A stretch of DNA of 64,000 nt from Microcaldota archaeon. GTDB taxonomy: Archaea > Micrarchaeota > Micrarchaeia > Anstonellales > JAGGVH01. A program made the position numbers and the translations under genes. The stretch spans positions 221,933 to 285,932 of the forward strand of contig JAHKLX010000003.1 of the NCBI GenBank assembly GCA_020854835.1. The letters are read 5' to 3'. Positions 1 to 8,858 of this stretch are shown here, piece after piece (positions within the stretch are counted from its first letter, which is position 1; each line of letters begins with the position of its first letter). A model generated the notes under the pieces. It was not told the DNA's origin. It did no database searches and saw only the letters and a program-made list of their open reading frames with translations.

Positions 1-2
1 TA

Positions 3-1631
3 AGAAACAAAGTCATAAGCGATAGTGTAGTAAATCCCTCTATAAAATATGATTTAATTGTTTCGGATGCAACATTTGTTTTTTCTAAAACCAAGATTGT
101 TGTTACAGATGCAGAAGCGGGATCAATTTCAAATTTTGCAGTTACTGACAACCTAGGAAAATCTTTAACAACAACAACTTCACAAACAACAGAGGGAACA
201 ATGTATTCCTTTAATGTGGATTCTATAAATCCTAGCTCAACTTACACCTATCACGTCAGCTACACCATAAATAATTTAGTTGAATATGTTTTATCTTTAA
301 GAGAAAGTGTAGGTTATATAGTTAATGCATACGGCACAACCACTCACAAACAAACATTGTCTAATATAGATTCTCTAATTAATCAAAACAAACACAAAGA
401 AGCCCTTCCTTTGTTATTGGATCTGAAATATGAGATTGAAGAACATGCATCCAAACAAAAACAATCCAAACAGATTTATGATGATGAAATTGAAGAAACT
501 GCCCAAAAATTAAAAGATTTTGAAGAATTTAATGAAGAAATTGTGGAGCACGGTTTTGAGGATTTGGATCAAATACAAAAAGTTAAGGATTTATTGGAAC
601 AAGCAAAACAAGCGTATGAGTCAGGGGATTATAAAACCGCGGCAGATCTTTTAAGACAGGCAAAAAGTTTGATGGATATTGATTATAACCAATATTTATC
701 AGATATAATGAAAGAGTTATTGCTGGAATTTGAGACACTTAAAACAGATTATTATAGTATGGAAATCTATGATCCAAATGTTGAAGAATTAATTGAACAG
801 ATACACCTTTTAGAAAGAGAATTAAGAGGTCATTTTTCAATGGAAAATTTATCTAATCTAAAAGAAAAAATAAATGATCTTAATTTACTTTTAAATCAAA
901 TAAAATCTTCTCAATCTGAAGATTTTTTAACAGAAATAGCCCAATTCAAGCAAGATGTTTTAGATACTACAGTTTTGATGGGTAAATATAAACAGTGGCA
1001 TAATGATATACACACAAAAAAGACTGTTGGAGGCAGTCCTTTATATTCATTTCCAATAACACCCTCCAAATTAGAACCGTATATCACCAAATCCCAAACA
1101 CTTGTAACTAAACTAGATAAGTATGAAAATGACATAGCCAAACTTAAAACAGAGTGGGCGACAGGTCAAAATACAAAAAATCTCTTTTATCAACAAAAAG
1201 ATACTTTAAATAAAACAATCCAGAATATGGAATCACAAGCTGAAGTATATCTGACTTCGGGTACGCAGCGATTGAAAATCTGTGAAGAGTTTGTTGCTGA
1301 AAAAGGTTTGGAAGCCCAATATTCCTCTGATTTAACAAAAATACAAAATGTTTTAGACCAGGGCAGTGATTATTTATCTAAGGGAGATTATGGTAATGCT
1401 TTGCTTTATACATACACTGGCATGGCTGCAGCCGAAGCATTATCTGATGAATTGTCAAGAGAAAAATCAAACGAATTAGATATAACTTTAGTTGCTGTTG
1501 GTTTGACGACATTAATTATAGTAGGGTTGATTGTTTATTTCGTGTTTGGAAAATCTGGGGGGGAGGTTTCTCTTTTCAATAGAAAACAAGAAAAAGAACC
1601 AGCAAAAAAAACTCTTAAAAAAAATAATTAG
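3..1631 (+). CDS. Membrane-anchored surface protein with helical stalk (5' end outside window)
   Basis: The reading frame is open from base 3, so the gene starts upstream of the window; 542 residues are visible. The first ~90 visible residues look like the end of a beta-sandwich repeat (alternating hydrophobic strands, many Thr/Ser). Then comes a long, charged, helical and coiled-coil region containing a helix-turn-helix unit of the form LLEQAKQAYESGDYKTAADL, a TPR-like signature. Near the C-terminus a hydrophobic helix (starting DITLVAVGLTTLIIVGLIV) is followed by a Lys-rich tail, so the bulk should face outside and the tail inside. The same stalk, helix and basic tail recur in the giant protein at 56321-62209. 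It converges on, and overlaps by 4 bp, the glycosyltransferase on the other strand. Its function is unknown; a surface stalk or adhesin role is inference. Confidence 0.8.
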   Translation, partial: RNKVISDSVVNPSIKYDLIVSDATFVFSKTKIVVTDAEAGSISNFAVTDNLGKSLTTTTSQTTEGTMYSFNVDSINPSSTYTYHVSYTINNLVEYVLSLRESVGYIVNAYGTTTHKQTLSNIDSLINQNKHKEALPLLLDLKYEIEEHASKQKQSKQIYDDEIEETAQKLKDFEEFNEEIVEHGFEDLDQIQKVKDLLEQAKQAYESGDYKTAADLLRQAKSLMDIDYNQYLSDIMKELLLEFETLKTDYYSMEIYDPNVEELIEQIHLLERELRGHFSMENLSNLKEKINDLNLLLNQIKSSQSEDFLTEIAQFKQDVLDTTVLMGKYKQWHNDIHTKKTVGGSPLYSFPITPSKLEPYITKSQTLVTKLDKYENDIAKLKTEWATGQNTKNLFYQQKDTLNKTIQNMESQAEVYLTSGTQRLKICEEFVAEKGLEAQYSSDLTKIQNVLDQGSDYLSKGDYGNALLYTYTGMAAAEALSDELSREKSNELDITLVAVGLTTLIIVGLIVYFVFGKSGGEVSLFNRKQEKEPAKKTLKKNN

Positions 1632-2719
1632 AATAATGCACTGTCAGACATGAAATTTTCATCTTCCAGTATTTCATCCATCTGGTTGTTGTATGCACAT
1701 TCATATATTTTTTTAAGCCGCTTTCCAATGTTGCTCAAATCATGTTTTTCAGCCAAAACCTTGCCGTTATCTATAATTTTCTTTCTTAAGTTTTTATCTT
1801 CATTGACTCGGTTAAGCAAACTTATAAACTCTTTATTGTTTTTTCCTTTAAGACAGTTTTCTTCGTGAAACAACCAGTCGCTATATACGGGAATATCTCT
1901 AACAACTATGGGTATGCCCATACTGGCAGCTTCTAGAATAACAATTCCTTGGTTTTCTTCGTATGAAGGAAAGAAAAAAGTATCGCCTGCAGAATATGCT
2001 GCTATTATATCTGGAACAAAACCCGAAAATCTAAGATTGAAAGGCGGATTCATTAAGTATTGTCTGAATTCTTTATTGTCAACTAAGAATTGATCATACA
2101 CTCTGCCAAACCATCTAAAGTCAAAATGGGGCATACTCTCTGCCACATTACAAAAATCAAAAACACCTTTTCTTTTGAAAACTTGGCCTACTGAAAAAAT
2201 AAGCTCTCTTTCAATTCCCTCTTCTTCTTTATACAATTGGCCTTTAACACTGTTTTTTATGAATTTTTCTGTTTCTACCCCATTGCTTACAGGTATTATG
2301 GGAGGTTTTAATCTATATTTCAACAATATTCTTTTTGTATAATTTGACGGACAAAAAACAAGATCTCCCTGAGAATAAAACATTCTGAGGGTCCCCTTCA
2401 AAACAGGTCCAATTTTATTACTCATAACAAAACTATTGGCAAAATCCTCTGCAGTTGTATGCGCATGTATTATAACTTTTTTACCCTTTCTCCTATAATA
2501 ATTTGCAAAGGTTAATGAGGCAGGGCCTATCCCAAAATTAATATGCAATATATCGAAATCATCATTAATATTTGTTGTATGTTCTATGTTTGCTTTATTC
2601 AACGCCTTTTTCAAATGATTAAAAGCACTTGTTATGCCACTTTGAGTTATCATCTTCATACTTTCTAATCCTTCTTGATATAAGCAGACTTTCATATTTT
2701 TATTATAGAGGCGTTTCAT
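1628..2719 (-). CDS. GT4-family glycosyltransferase
   Basis: A 363-residue GT-B glycosyltransferase. The C-terminal half carries the GT4 nucleotide-sugar binding region: FSVGQVFKRKGVFDF, then the E-x7-E motif in FFPSYEENQGIVILEAASMG. The N-terminal acceptor half includes HINFGIG and IHAHTTAEDFANS. The overall pattern resembles the lipid (diacylglycerol) glucosyltransferase branch, so a membrane-lipid or surface-glycan acceptor is likely, but the substrate cannot be read from sequence. The first ATG (2719) lies 13 nt after a weak GGAG. An internal ATG (2695, MKVCLYQEG) matches the usual start of the fold and sits about 30 nt from an AT-rich TTAAATTTAT box, so the true start may be residue 9. 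It is divergent from the PHP gene with a 29-bp gap. Confidence 0.88.
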   Translation of the reverse strand: MKRLYNKNMKVCLYQEGLESMKMITQSGITSAFNHLKKALNKANIEHTTNINDDFDILHINFGIGPASLTFANYYRRKGKKVIIHAHTTAEDFANSFVMSNKIGPVLKGTLRMFYSQGDLVFCPSNYTKRILLKYRLKPPIIPVSNGVETEKFIKNSVKGQLYKEEEGIERELIFSVGQVFKRKGVFDFCNVAESMPHFDFRWFGRVYDQFLVDNKEFRQYLMNPPFNLRFSGFVPDIIAAYSAGDTFFFPSYEENQGIVILEAASMGIPIVVRDIPVYSDWLFHEENCLKGKNNKEFISLLNRVNEDKNLRKKIIDNGKVLAEKHDLSNIGKRLKKIYECAYNNQMDEILEDENFMSDSALF

Positions 2720-2748
2720 TTTAAATTTATCGGCTCCAAATTTATATT
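2720..2748. promoter_or_regulatory. Divergent promoter between glycosyltransferase and PHP gene
   Basis: The 29-bp gap contains the near-palindromic AT box TTTTAAATTTAT around 2719-2730. It lies about 23 nt before the PHP ATG and about 30 nt from the second ATG of the glycosyltransferase on the other strand. Neither start has a good Shine-Dalgarno sequence, which fits leaderless transcripts in both directions. This is inference from spacing. Confidence 0.4.
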
Positions 2749-3438
2749 ATGAATTTAGATCTTCACATTCATACTGAATATTCAATAGATTCTCAAATAT
2801 CTCTAAAATCACTTGTTTCAGAATGCAAGAAGAAGAAAATAACACCAGGGATTTGCGACCATGGGAACAGCAGGGCACATGAGGTCTTACATAAAATGAA
2901 AGTGCAGTTTATACCCGGAATTGAGATCTATACCCAACAGGGTCATTTAATTGCGTATTATACTAATGATCCAGTTCCAAATCATCTTTCTTTTGCTGAA
3001 GCCTTAGATAAAATACAAGAACAAGGTGCAATTGCCTGCGCACCACATCCTTTTGACACTAAAACATATCCTTTCATAAAAAAGAAATTTAGAAAAAGTA
3101 TAGGGACAGAAGATGAAACAACAATGAAAAAATGCGATTTAATAGAGGTTTTCAACTCTAGAGCAGATAAAAAAGCAAACCAACGTGCTTCAGAATTCTC
3201 AAAAAAACATAAGATATCTGCAACTGCAGGAAGTGATGCACATTTTCCATTTGAGATAGGTGCGGCTTTTATCCAAACTGCAGAAGATTTTGATATCGAA
3301 GACCCAAAACAATTTATCAAGACCATAAAATCCAAAAATTCAAATATCTATGGGAAGCAAACAACTTTTTTTGTGCACGGAACAACATCTGTTTTTAGAA
3401 AAATAAGGAAATGGTTCGGAGGAAAACCTTTGATGTAA
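2749..3438 (+). CDS. PHP-domain metal-dependent phosphoesterase
   Basis: A 229-residue protein with PHP (polymerase and histidinol phosphatase) motifs: DLHIHTEYSIDS at the N-terminus (metal ligands H-x-H), CDHGN at about residue 46, PGIEIYT (catalytic Glu) at about 65, ACAPHPFD (His ligand) near 98 and AGSDAHFPFEIG (D-x-H) near 160. These fit a tri-metal phosphoesterase of the small stand-alone PHP family found across archaea; the physiological substrate is unknown. There is no Shine-Dalgarno sequence and the start is probably leaderless. It is followed after 13 bp by geranylgeranyl reductase, so the two may be co-transcribed. Confidence 0.9.
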   Translation: MNLDLHIHTEYSIDSQISLKSLVSECKKKKITPGICDHGNSRAHEVLHKMKVQFIPGIEIYTQQGHLIAYYTNDPVPNHLSFAEALDKIQEQGAIACAPHPFDTKTYPFIKKKFRKSIGTEDETTMKKCDLIEVFNSRADKKANQRASEFSKKHKISATAGSDAHFPFEIGAAFIQTAEDFDIEDPKQFIKTIKSKNSNIYGKQTTFFVHGTTSVFRKIRKWFGGKPLM

Positions 3439-3451
3439 AGGTTAGGGGTAG

Positions 3452-4504
3452 ATGGTTATGGCAATAATGGGGGCAGGCCCTGCAGGGATTATAACTGGTT
3501 TAAATCTACTTAAAGAAGGTCATAATGCAGTAGTTTATGATAGGTTTGGAGAAAACGCATGGAAACACGCAAAATGTTCCGGGATACTTTCTGAAAAAGC
3601 ACTCAAAGAATTTCAGAAGATAGTTCCTTTAAAACATATAAAAACCCAAACTCGTTTGAACGTTTGGTTTGGAAACAAAAAAGTTGAAATAACCCCCAAA
3701 CAACATGCTTATGTTATAGACAGACACGAACTGGATCGTCTGCTTGTTGAAAAATTTATATCCTCAGGAGGTAAATTGATTCATAAAAACATAACTCCCC
3801 AAGATGTGATCCATTTTTCAAAGCAAGCTAATCCCTATATAATAGGTGCTGATGGACCTGTTTCAACTGTAGCCCAAACTTTTAATTTTCCTAGATTTAC
3901 TCACATATTCAAAACTGGTCAGATTTTTTTAGACATGCCCGAGGATTATGACGATTCCGTAAATTTATTTTTGGATTGTAAAGGTCTTTTTGGTTGGTCC
4001 TTTCCAAAAAAAGATAAACTTGAAGTTGGGATAGCGACAGAAAAAAACCCTTCTAAAGAACTCAAAAAACTTTTAAAAAGACTAAATCTCAAATATACCA
4101 ATTCCCCTACTTACCATATAATTCCTTTGGGCCCAAGAAAAAAATTTGCTAAAACAGATAACAATACACAAATATTTCTAGTAGGTGACGCCGCAGGTCA
4201 TGTTAAACCTACAACAGGGGGAGGACTTTTTCATTCACTGATTGCATCAAATATTCTAACCCATACTATCCTAAATAATAACACGCCGGAATATTATGAG
4301 GATATGTGGAGAAAAAAACAAGGATTAAATTTTAGTACGATGCGACTTATAAACAGAACAATTAATTTTATTCCAGATTCTCTGTATCCTTTGGCAGGCA
4401 GTGTTTTTGAAACTTTCAAGATGAACAAATTTCTCGCAGAAAAAGGCGACATGGAGGACACGAGGTTTTTAAATATACACAATTTAATAGATTTTATATT
4501 GTAG
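3452..4504 (+). CDS. Geranylgeranyl reductase family flavoprotein (archaeal lipid saturation)
   Basis: A 350-residue FAD-dependent oxidoreductase. The N-terminal dinucleotide-binding motif is MGAGPAGIITGLNLLKEG. A cysteine-containing AKCSGILSEKALKEF follows, and the second FAD motif LVGDAAGHVKPTTGGGL is the hallmark of digeranylgeranylglycerophospholipid reductases, which hydrogenate the isoprenoid chains of archaeal membrane lipids or prenyl carriers. ATG codons at 3452 and 3458 are both possible, and the second fits the family start (MAIMGAG). It lies directly upstream of the cis-prenyltransferase, forming an isoprenoid-lipid operon. The exact substrate (phospholipid versus polyprenyl phosphate) is not decided by the sequence. 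Confidence 0.92.
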   Translation: MVMAIMGAGPAGIITGLNLLKEGHNAVVYDRFGENAWKHAKCSGILSEKALKEFQKIVPLKHIKTQTRLNVWFGNKKVEITPKQHAYVIDRHELDRLLVEKFISSGGKLIHKNITPQDVIHFSKQANPYIIGADGPVSTVAQTFNFPRFTHIFKTGQIFLDMPEDYDDSVNLFLDCKGLFGWSFPKKDKLEVGIATEKNPSKELKKLLKRLNLKYTNSPTYHIIPLGPRKKFAKTDNNTQIFLVGDAAGHVKPTTGGGLFHSLIASNILTHTILNNNTPEYYEDMWRKKQGLNFSTMRLINRTINFIPDSLYPLAGSVFETFKMNKFLAEKGDMEDTRFLNIHNLIDFIL

Positions 4505-4524
4505 TTGGGGGATATGGTGATAAA

Positions 4525-5208
4525 ATGAAACCTTTTCATGTAGCAATTATACCTGACGGGAATAGAAGATGGGCAAAACAAAAAAATTTACCTCCCTTAA
4601 AAGGTCATTCAGTCGGGATAAAAAAACTAAAAGATGCTTTGAAATGGGCGAAAAAAGCAAATGTTGATATTCTCAGTCTTTGGATACTCTCTACTGAAAA
4701 TTTAAATCGTTCAGAAGATGAAATAAAAGGATTGTTCAAATATTTTGAAACAGAAATCATTAAACACCTAAAAGATAAATATGTTGATAAACACAAAGTC
4801 AAAGTTAATTTTATAGGCGAAATACAAACTCTGCCCCCAAAACTGCAAAAACTTATTTATGACGTTGAAAAGAAATCTTCAAAATATGATGAAGGTAAAA
4901 TACTTAATTTATTTACTGCTTATGGAGGCAGGAAAGAAATGTTACATGCAGTAAACTCAATTTTAGAAAAAGGGTTGAAGAATATAGATGAAAAAACTTT
5001 TGGAAATTATCTATACACCAAAAACTTGCCCGATCCCGATTTAATAATACGCACTTCCGGAGAAATACGTATAAGTGGTTTAATGCCTTGGCAAACTGTT
5101 TACAGTGAACTTTATTTCTCAGAAAAATTATGGCCCGATTTCAATGAAAAAGATTTTTTGGATGCCATAGAAGAGTATCATAAAAGAAAAAGAAGGTTTG
5201 GGAAATGA
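4525..5208 (+). CDS. uppS: Cis-polyprenyl (undecaprenyl-type) diphosphate synthase
   Basis: A 227-residue cis-prenyltransferase that condenses isopentenyl diphosphate onto an allylic primer to make the lipid carrier for glycan assembly. The diagnostic IPDGNRRWAKQ (catalytic Asp at residue 11) is at the N-terminus. The C-terminal signature runs from LIIRTSGEIRISG to WQTVYSELYFSEKLWPDF. The archaeal enzymes usually use geranylgeranyl diphosphate as primer. GGTGAT lies 7 nt upstream of the ATG. The stop overlaps the next ATG (ATGA at 5205-5208), so translation is probably coupled to the DUF192 gene. With the upstream reductase it could make a partly saturated polyprenyl carrier. Confidence 0.95.
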   Translation: MKPFHVAIIPDGNRRWAKQKNLPPLKGHSVGIKKLKDALKWAKKANVDILSLWILSTENLNRSEDEIKGLFKYFETEIIKHLKDKYVDKHKVKVNFIGEIQTLPPKLQKLIYDVEKKSSKYDEGKILNLFTAYGGRKEMLHAVNSILEKGLKNIDEKTFGNYLYTKNLPDPDLIIRTSGEIRISGLMPWQTVYSELYFSEKLWPDFNEKDFLDAIEEYHKRKRRFGK

Positions 5209-5531
5209 CAATAAAAATTTTTAATGATATTTTTGAAGTCGCCGATAATATGTTTTCAAGGGCCAGGGGGTTGATGTTCAGAAAAAAAATTATTCACATT
5301 TTTTTCATTTTTGAAAATGAAGGAAAAACTCCCATACATTCTTTTTTTGTTTTCAAAGAATTTGAAGCAGTTTATTTAAATTCTAAATCCAAAGTCGTTG
5401 ATATTTTTAGTGTAAAACCTTTTACTTTTTGGGTAGAGAACACCGCTCCTGCCAAGTATTTGATTGAAGCCCCAATAGGGTGGTGCAAGAAAAACAAAAT
5501 AAAAAAAGGGAGCTTTATAAAAGTGAATTAA
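5205..5531 (+). CDS. DUF192 family protein
   Basis: A 108-residue DUF192 protein. Characteristic features are SRARGLMFRKK (family RxxGLMxR motif), a central strand with TPIHSFFVF (hydrophobic replacement of the usual MW.TPHSMDMLF block), the AVYLNSKSKVVDI hairpin and a C-terminal KYLIEAPIGWCKKNKIKKG. The family is a small beta-rich fold of unknown role, secreted in bacteria but here without a signal peptide, as is common for archaeal members. The start overlaps the uppS stop. Its last 17 bp overlap the convergent membrane-protein gene. Confidence 0.85.
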   Translation: MTIKIFNDIFEVADNMFSRARGLMFRKKIIHIFFIFENEGKTPIHSFFVFKEFEAVYLNSKSKVVDIFSVKPFTFWVENTAPAKYLIEAPIGWCKKNKIKKGSFIKVN

Positions 5532-6114
5532 TCGAAATGCCCAAAAGAATTATAGAACTAAGAATTATGACTACACAGATTAAAGTTATAAAAAGTTTTA
5601 AATTTCCAAAAACTGATTTTATACTGTTTGTTGTATCATCTATATTATTTTTTAAAGGTGTGATCCCGTTTTTAATATCTCTAATTTTCAATTGTGTATT
5701 TCTTATGTTATCTGTACTAGCGGGCGAAATGTTAATGCCGAGTGTTTGTCCTATATTCGCGAGTGCATTCACATTATCAATCACATCTGCCAAATCTCCT
5801 GCACTGTTTGCTGCAGAATCACATCCTTCTTCAACACCAACAAGCTCTTGAGATACAGAATTAAAAGAATCTACAATATCTGTTTCCAAAGCTGTTAAAC
5901 TTGGAGGCAGAGTAAAAAAGATAACTAATGCCAAAACAATGTTTATCAAAGATAACAATATGCCCACACTTCCAAAACCCATTTTCACAATTTTTTTGAT
6001 TTGGTAAAGATCAAAAGAAATATCATCAATTCTAGCTTCTGTTTCTGCGTATTTTTCTCTTATGAGATCCTCGCCTTCTTCTTCCCCTTCCAAATTTTCT
6101 TCAGCTTTACTCAT
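5515..6114 (-). CDS. Two-helix membrane protein of unknown function
   Basis: A 199-residue protein with an acidic, helical N-terminal ~45 residues, a membrane helix at about 48-72 (VGILLSLINIVLALVIFF), an external ~95-residue helical segment with one Cys, and a C-terminal membrane helix (LFITLICVVIILSSIILLG). The layout predicts both ends inside and the loop outside. It follows the propeller protein with an 8-bp overlap and a GGTGAG ribosome site inside that gene, so the two are coupled and probably work together. No family is recognised. Confidence 0.72.
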   Translation of the reverse strand: MSKAEENLEGEEEGEDLIREKYAETEARIDDISFDLYQIKKIVKMGFGSVGILLSLINIVLALVIFFTLPPSLTALETDIVDSFNSVSQELVGVEEGCDSAANSAGDLADVIDNVNALANIGQTLGINISPASTDNIRNTQLKIRDIKNGITPLKNNIDDTTNSIKSVFGNLKLFITLICVVIILSSIILLGISINSLL

Positions 6115-8005
6115 ACCTGCTCACCAACAAAACACATCCAAATAATATTACCAAGGGCAATCCACAAAAACAGGGAGTTTTTGTTTTTTGTTCAGCAGAT
6201 TCATATGCTTCTGTAGACATGTTGGCAGCCATCTCAGGATATGTTTTCACTAAACCGTATGCTTCCTGGAACATCAACTCTTCATCATCAAAATCAATAT
6301 CATGAGAATTTTTCAAAACTTCAAATTTATTGTAGTTGTCATCAATAACATAGGTGGAATCATTAACTTTTTCCGTATATTCTTCTATAGTTATTTTTTT
6401 AACATCCAGCAATTCATTTATTTGATCAAGTGTTTTTTCAGCCAACTCATCATCATTTGAAAGATAATACTCATATGCAATATCCAAATAATTCTTTTCC
6501 GATGTAAAAATCAAACCCAAGGAATATTCATTGTTTTTATTTTCATATAACTGTATTGTTTGGTTTGTTTTTTCAATTTTTTCCAAAATCTCGGAATTTG
6601 TTTGATTCATATCTGAATATTTTTTTATTGTTATATTAAGTTCATCAAAATATTCATAACATATTCTAAGATTCTCCATTGCATTTATTAAAGCGCCATC
6701 CGTATAAGATATATTTGCATCTGTGTGCGCTTCCAACAAAAGTTCGAGAGTATCTTCTTTATCTTGCGTCACTCTTAAATTTGCAATATTTGTGCTAATA
6801 TCTTCGATGCTTTCAACAATAAGAAGATCAATTTTTTCTATTTCAAAAGGATAGCTATTCTCAATCCATTCCTCAACACTTTTTAGATATATTTCAACTT
6901 CATTATATTTTTTTTGAGAATACGAATCGCTTGCAGAATCGACCCTATTTTTTAAATTAACAAGCGAATAACTGTAATCAAATGTTTTTTCTGCTTCCCC
7001 AAATAATTTTTCTGCTTCATCTAAAGTTCTTTCTGCTTCCGAAATCCTATCATATAGGTCATCTCGGGTCCTATCGTCTTTAAATTTAAATACATCAATA
7101 TATTCTACGCCCATGACAAAAATATAATAATAATCTCCTTCTTTTATCACTTCCATACCTAAAGAATCTTCAATTTTACAGTTTTTTGATTGCTGTCTAT
7201 TCCCTAATTTATCGTATCTATCACATCCAAAATCCGTAAAGCTTTCAATGGGATATCCTGTTTTATCAAAGACCACAATTCTTTCTCTAAATGCGGTTGG
7301 CGGGCTGTCCAAAACAAACACGTAGTCATTAACATTTACGAATTTTGGTCTCTGAACGTTCAATCCTCCAAGTCCTCTGCCGTAATATTTTATAAAATTA
7401 CAATCTATATCAACAACTTGAATTCGGTTATTTTTTCTGTCAGCTATATAAATTTCTTCTCCCTCAACATAAAAACTAAAAGGTTCATCTATATATCCAT
7501 CCCATTCTCCTTTTTTGCATACAATGTTTTCATACTTATAGTTAAGAGTATTGTATTTCCAAATAACCGCACGTTCCCTATCCAAAACCAATAATTTACT
7601 CCCCATTATATCTATATCAACAAACCATCCTGATCCCGGTCCCCAAGAATCATCAAAACTTTTACTGCCAGGTCTGCCTTTTTGGAAAAATGTTAAATCA
7701 CTATACTCCGAATCTAAAATATAGTGGCCAGTATCTGTTCTAATAACCTTGTTTAAGTTATTCAAACTTCCCCAACTTTCCTCTCTAGTTAAAATATCTT
7801 TATTCCAATCTAGACTATACAGCCTTCTTTCATAATTATCACATACATATAATACACCATCTTTTTCCAAAATACAACTGAATTCGTAGGTATGGCCCTC
7901 CCTATCTCTATTGCTTGGAAGACCATTCAATGTGTTTACATAACTTATTGTTGGAAATACAAGTGTTCCAAAAATCAAAATACAAAAAAATATTTTTTTA
8001 TTCAT
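6107..8005 (-). CDS. Secreted six-bladed NHL-like propeller protein with coiled stalk and membrane anchor
   Basis: A 632-residue protein with an N-terminal signal peptide (MNKKIFFCILIFGTLVF). Residues ~25-300 hold about six repeats ending in short strand motifs such as LYVCDNYERRLYSLD, KLLVLDRERAVIWKYN and EIYIADRKNNRIQVVD, the pattern of NHL/SMP-30-type beta-propellers. Residues ~305-600 are highly charged and helical, including EAEKLFGEAEKTF and a TPR-like hairpin. A C-terminal hydrophobic segment (CFCGLPLVILFGCVLLV) would anchor it. The start has a GGTGGAT ribosome site. It is translationally coupled to the small membrane protein downstream. The propeller probably binds a ligand or partner outside the cell; which one is unknown. 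Confidence 0.78.
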   Translation of the reverse strand: MNKKIFFCILIFGTLVFPTISYVNTLNGLPSNRDREGHTYEFSCILEKDGVLYVCDNYERRLYSLDWNKDILTREESWGSLNNLNKVIRTDTGHYILDSEYSDLTFFQKGRPGSKSFDDSWGPGSGWFVDIDIMGSKLLVLDRERAVIWKYNTLNYKYENIVCKKGEWDGYIDEPFSFYVEGEEIYIADRKNNRIQVVDIDCNFIKYYGRGLGGLNVQRPKFVNVNDYVFVLDSPPTAFRERIVVFDKTGYPIESFTDFGCDRYDKLGNRQQSKNCKIEDSLGMEVIKEGDYYYIFVMGVEYIDVFKFKDDRTRDDLYDRISEAERTLDEAEKLFGEAEKTFDYSYSLVNLKNRVDSASDSYSQKKYNEVEIYLKSVEEWIENSYPFEIEKIDLLIVESIEDISTNIANLRVTQDKEDTLELLLEAHTDANISYTDGALINAMENLRICYEYFDELNITIKKYSDMNQTNSEILEKIEKTNQTIQLYENKNNEYSLGLIFTSEKNYLDIAYEYYLSNDDELAEKTLDQINELLDVKKITIEEYTEKVNDSTYVIDDNYNKFEVLKNSHDIDFDDEELMFQEAYGLVKTYPEMAANMSTEAYESAEQKTKTPCFCGLPLVILFGCVLLVSRYE

Positions 8006-8016
8006 CTAATCCACCT

Positions 8017-8220
8017 CTAAACTTTTTTTCCGTACAAATATGTGTTGTAAATATGAGTTATTTCAATTTTACAATGGCCTATCTCTGCCCCTGGGACAAA
8101 CACCAAAAACTGTTTCCCAAACTTCTCTATTTTTGCAATACCCTCGCCATGACCGTTAACATTTTCAATATCAACGTTGAATTTTTGTCCTATTTTGAAA
8201 ACATCTCTTATTTTTTCCAT
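8017..8220 (-). CDS. Single TRAM-domain RNA-binding protein
   Basis: A 67-residue protein consisting of one TRAM domain (five-stranded barrel). Family features are KIGQKFNVDIENVNGHGEGIA near the start and FVPGAEIGHCKIEITHI near the end, closely matching stand-alone archaeal TRAM proteins that act as RNA chaperones or bind RNA. I chose the ATG at 8220 rather than 8232: a TATA box (TTTATATAA on the minus strand, around 8242-8252) lies about 27 nt upstream of 8220, which suits a leaderless transcript. There is a 12-bp gap to the propeller gene, so they may share a transcript. Confidence 0.88.
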   Translation of the reverse strand: MEKIRDVFKIGQKFNVDIENVNGHGEGIAKIEKFGKQFLVFVPGAEIGHCKIEITHIYNTYLYGKKV

Positions 8221-8267
8221 ACTCGTAATCATAGAAAAGAAATTATATAAACATTTCTCACAAGTTT

Positions 8268-8807
8268 TTAACTTTGTTTTTTCCCATAAACTATTTTTTT
8301 TCGTTTTTTTGAATATGTTTTTATGAATTTTTTAGGGCCAAATCCCAAATTTATTTTATTATATAAATTCATTTTTTCATGTGCACTATCAAACCCTGTC
8401 ATCATATGGTGCCCTGTTTCTATGTCATAAGCTATAAACATCTCTGGTTTATTGTCAAAATGTGAAAAAGAATTAATTATTTGTGGTATTGGCAGACCCC
8501 TACTTTTTGAGCTTGTTATATATACCCCAATAAGTGCTTCTGCCTGCGATAATATATTAATAGATCTATAAGAATCCTTTTTTGAACCAAACTGTATTTC
8601 AAAACATGCGATCGGAGTTTCTCCTTTATAAACTTTAAAAAGTTCGAATTTTTTATATTCATTTATTTCAAATTCTTGTTTTTCAGCAAGATCATTTATT
8701 TGCGAGTATATAGATTCAACAAAATTTTTTCCAGGTTTTGGCTTTTCTATAGAGTTAACAATATCATATATTTTTCTAACAAATATTTTTTTTTCAAAAT
8801 CATCCAT
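8268..8807 (-). CDS. Unknown soluble protein
   Basis: A 179-residue protein with no signal peptide or membrane helix. The N-terminal third is helical. The middle has ETPIACFEIQFGSKKDSYRS followed by INILSQAEALIGVYITSS, an alternation of strand, acidic residue and helix that resembles a restriction-endonuclease-like core (E-x-Q/K after a strand), but the match is too weak to assign. The C-terminus is strongly basic (KKFIKTYSKKRKKIVYGKK), suggesting nucleic-acid contact. The gene appears leaderless, with a TATA box about 26 nt upstream shared with the divergent metallopeptidase gene. Confidence 0.65.
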   Translation of the reverse strand: MDDFEKKIFVRKIYDIVNSIEKPKPGKNFVESIYSQINDLAEKQEFEINEYKKFELFKVYKGETPIACFEIQFGSKKDSYRSINILSQAEALIGVYITSSKSRGLPIPQIINSFSHFDNKPEMFIAYDIETGHHMMTGFDSAHEKMNLYNKINLGFGPKKFIKTYSKKRKKIVYGKKQS

Positions 8808-8825
8808 ACACTAATAATAATCTTA

Positions 8826-8840
8826 ATCCTTATAAATTTA
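8826..8840. promoter_or_regulatory. Shared divergent TATA element
   Basis: The sequence TCCTTATAAATTTA is AT-rich and nearly symmetric. Its centre (about 8833) is about 26 nt from both the plus-strand ATG at 8859 and the minus-strand ATG at 8807, the archaeal TATA-to-start distance. Neither gene has a Shine-Dalgarno sequence. One box probably serves two leaderless genes. Confidence 0.6.
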
Positions 8841-8858
8841 AGTTAATTTATTTTATGC

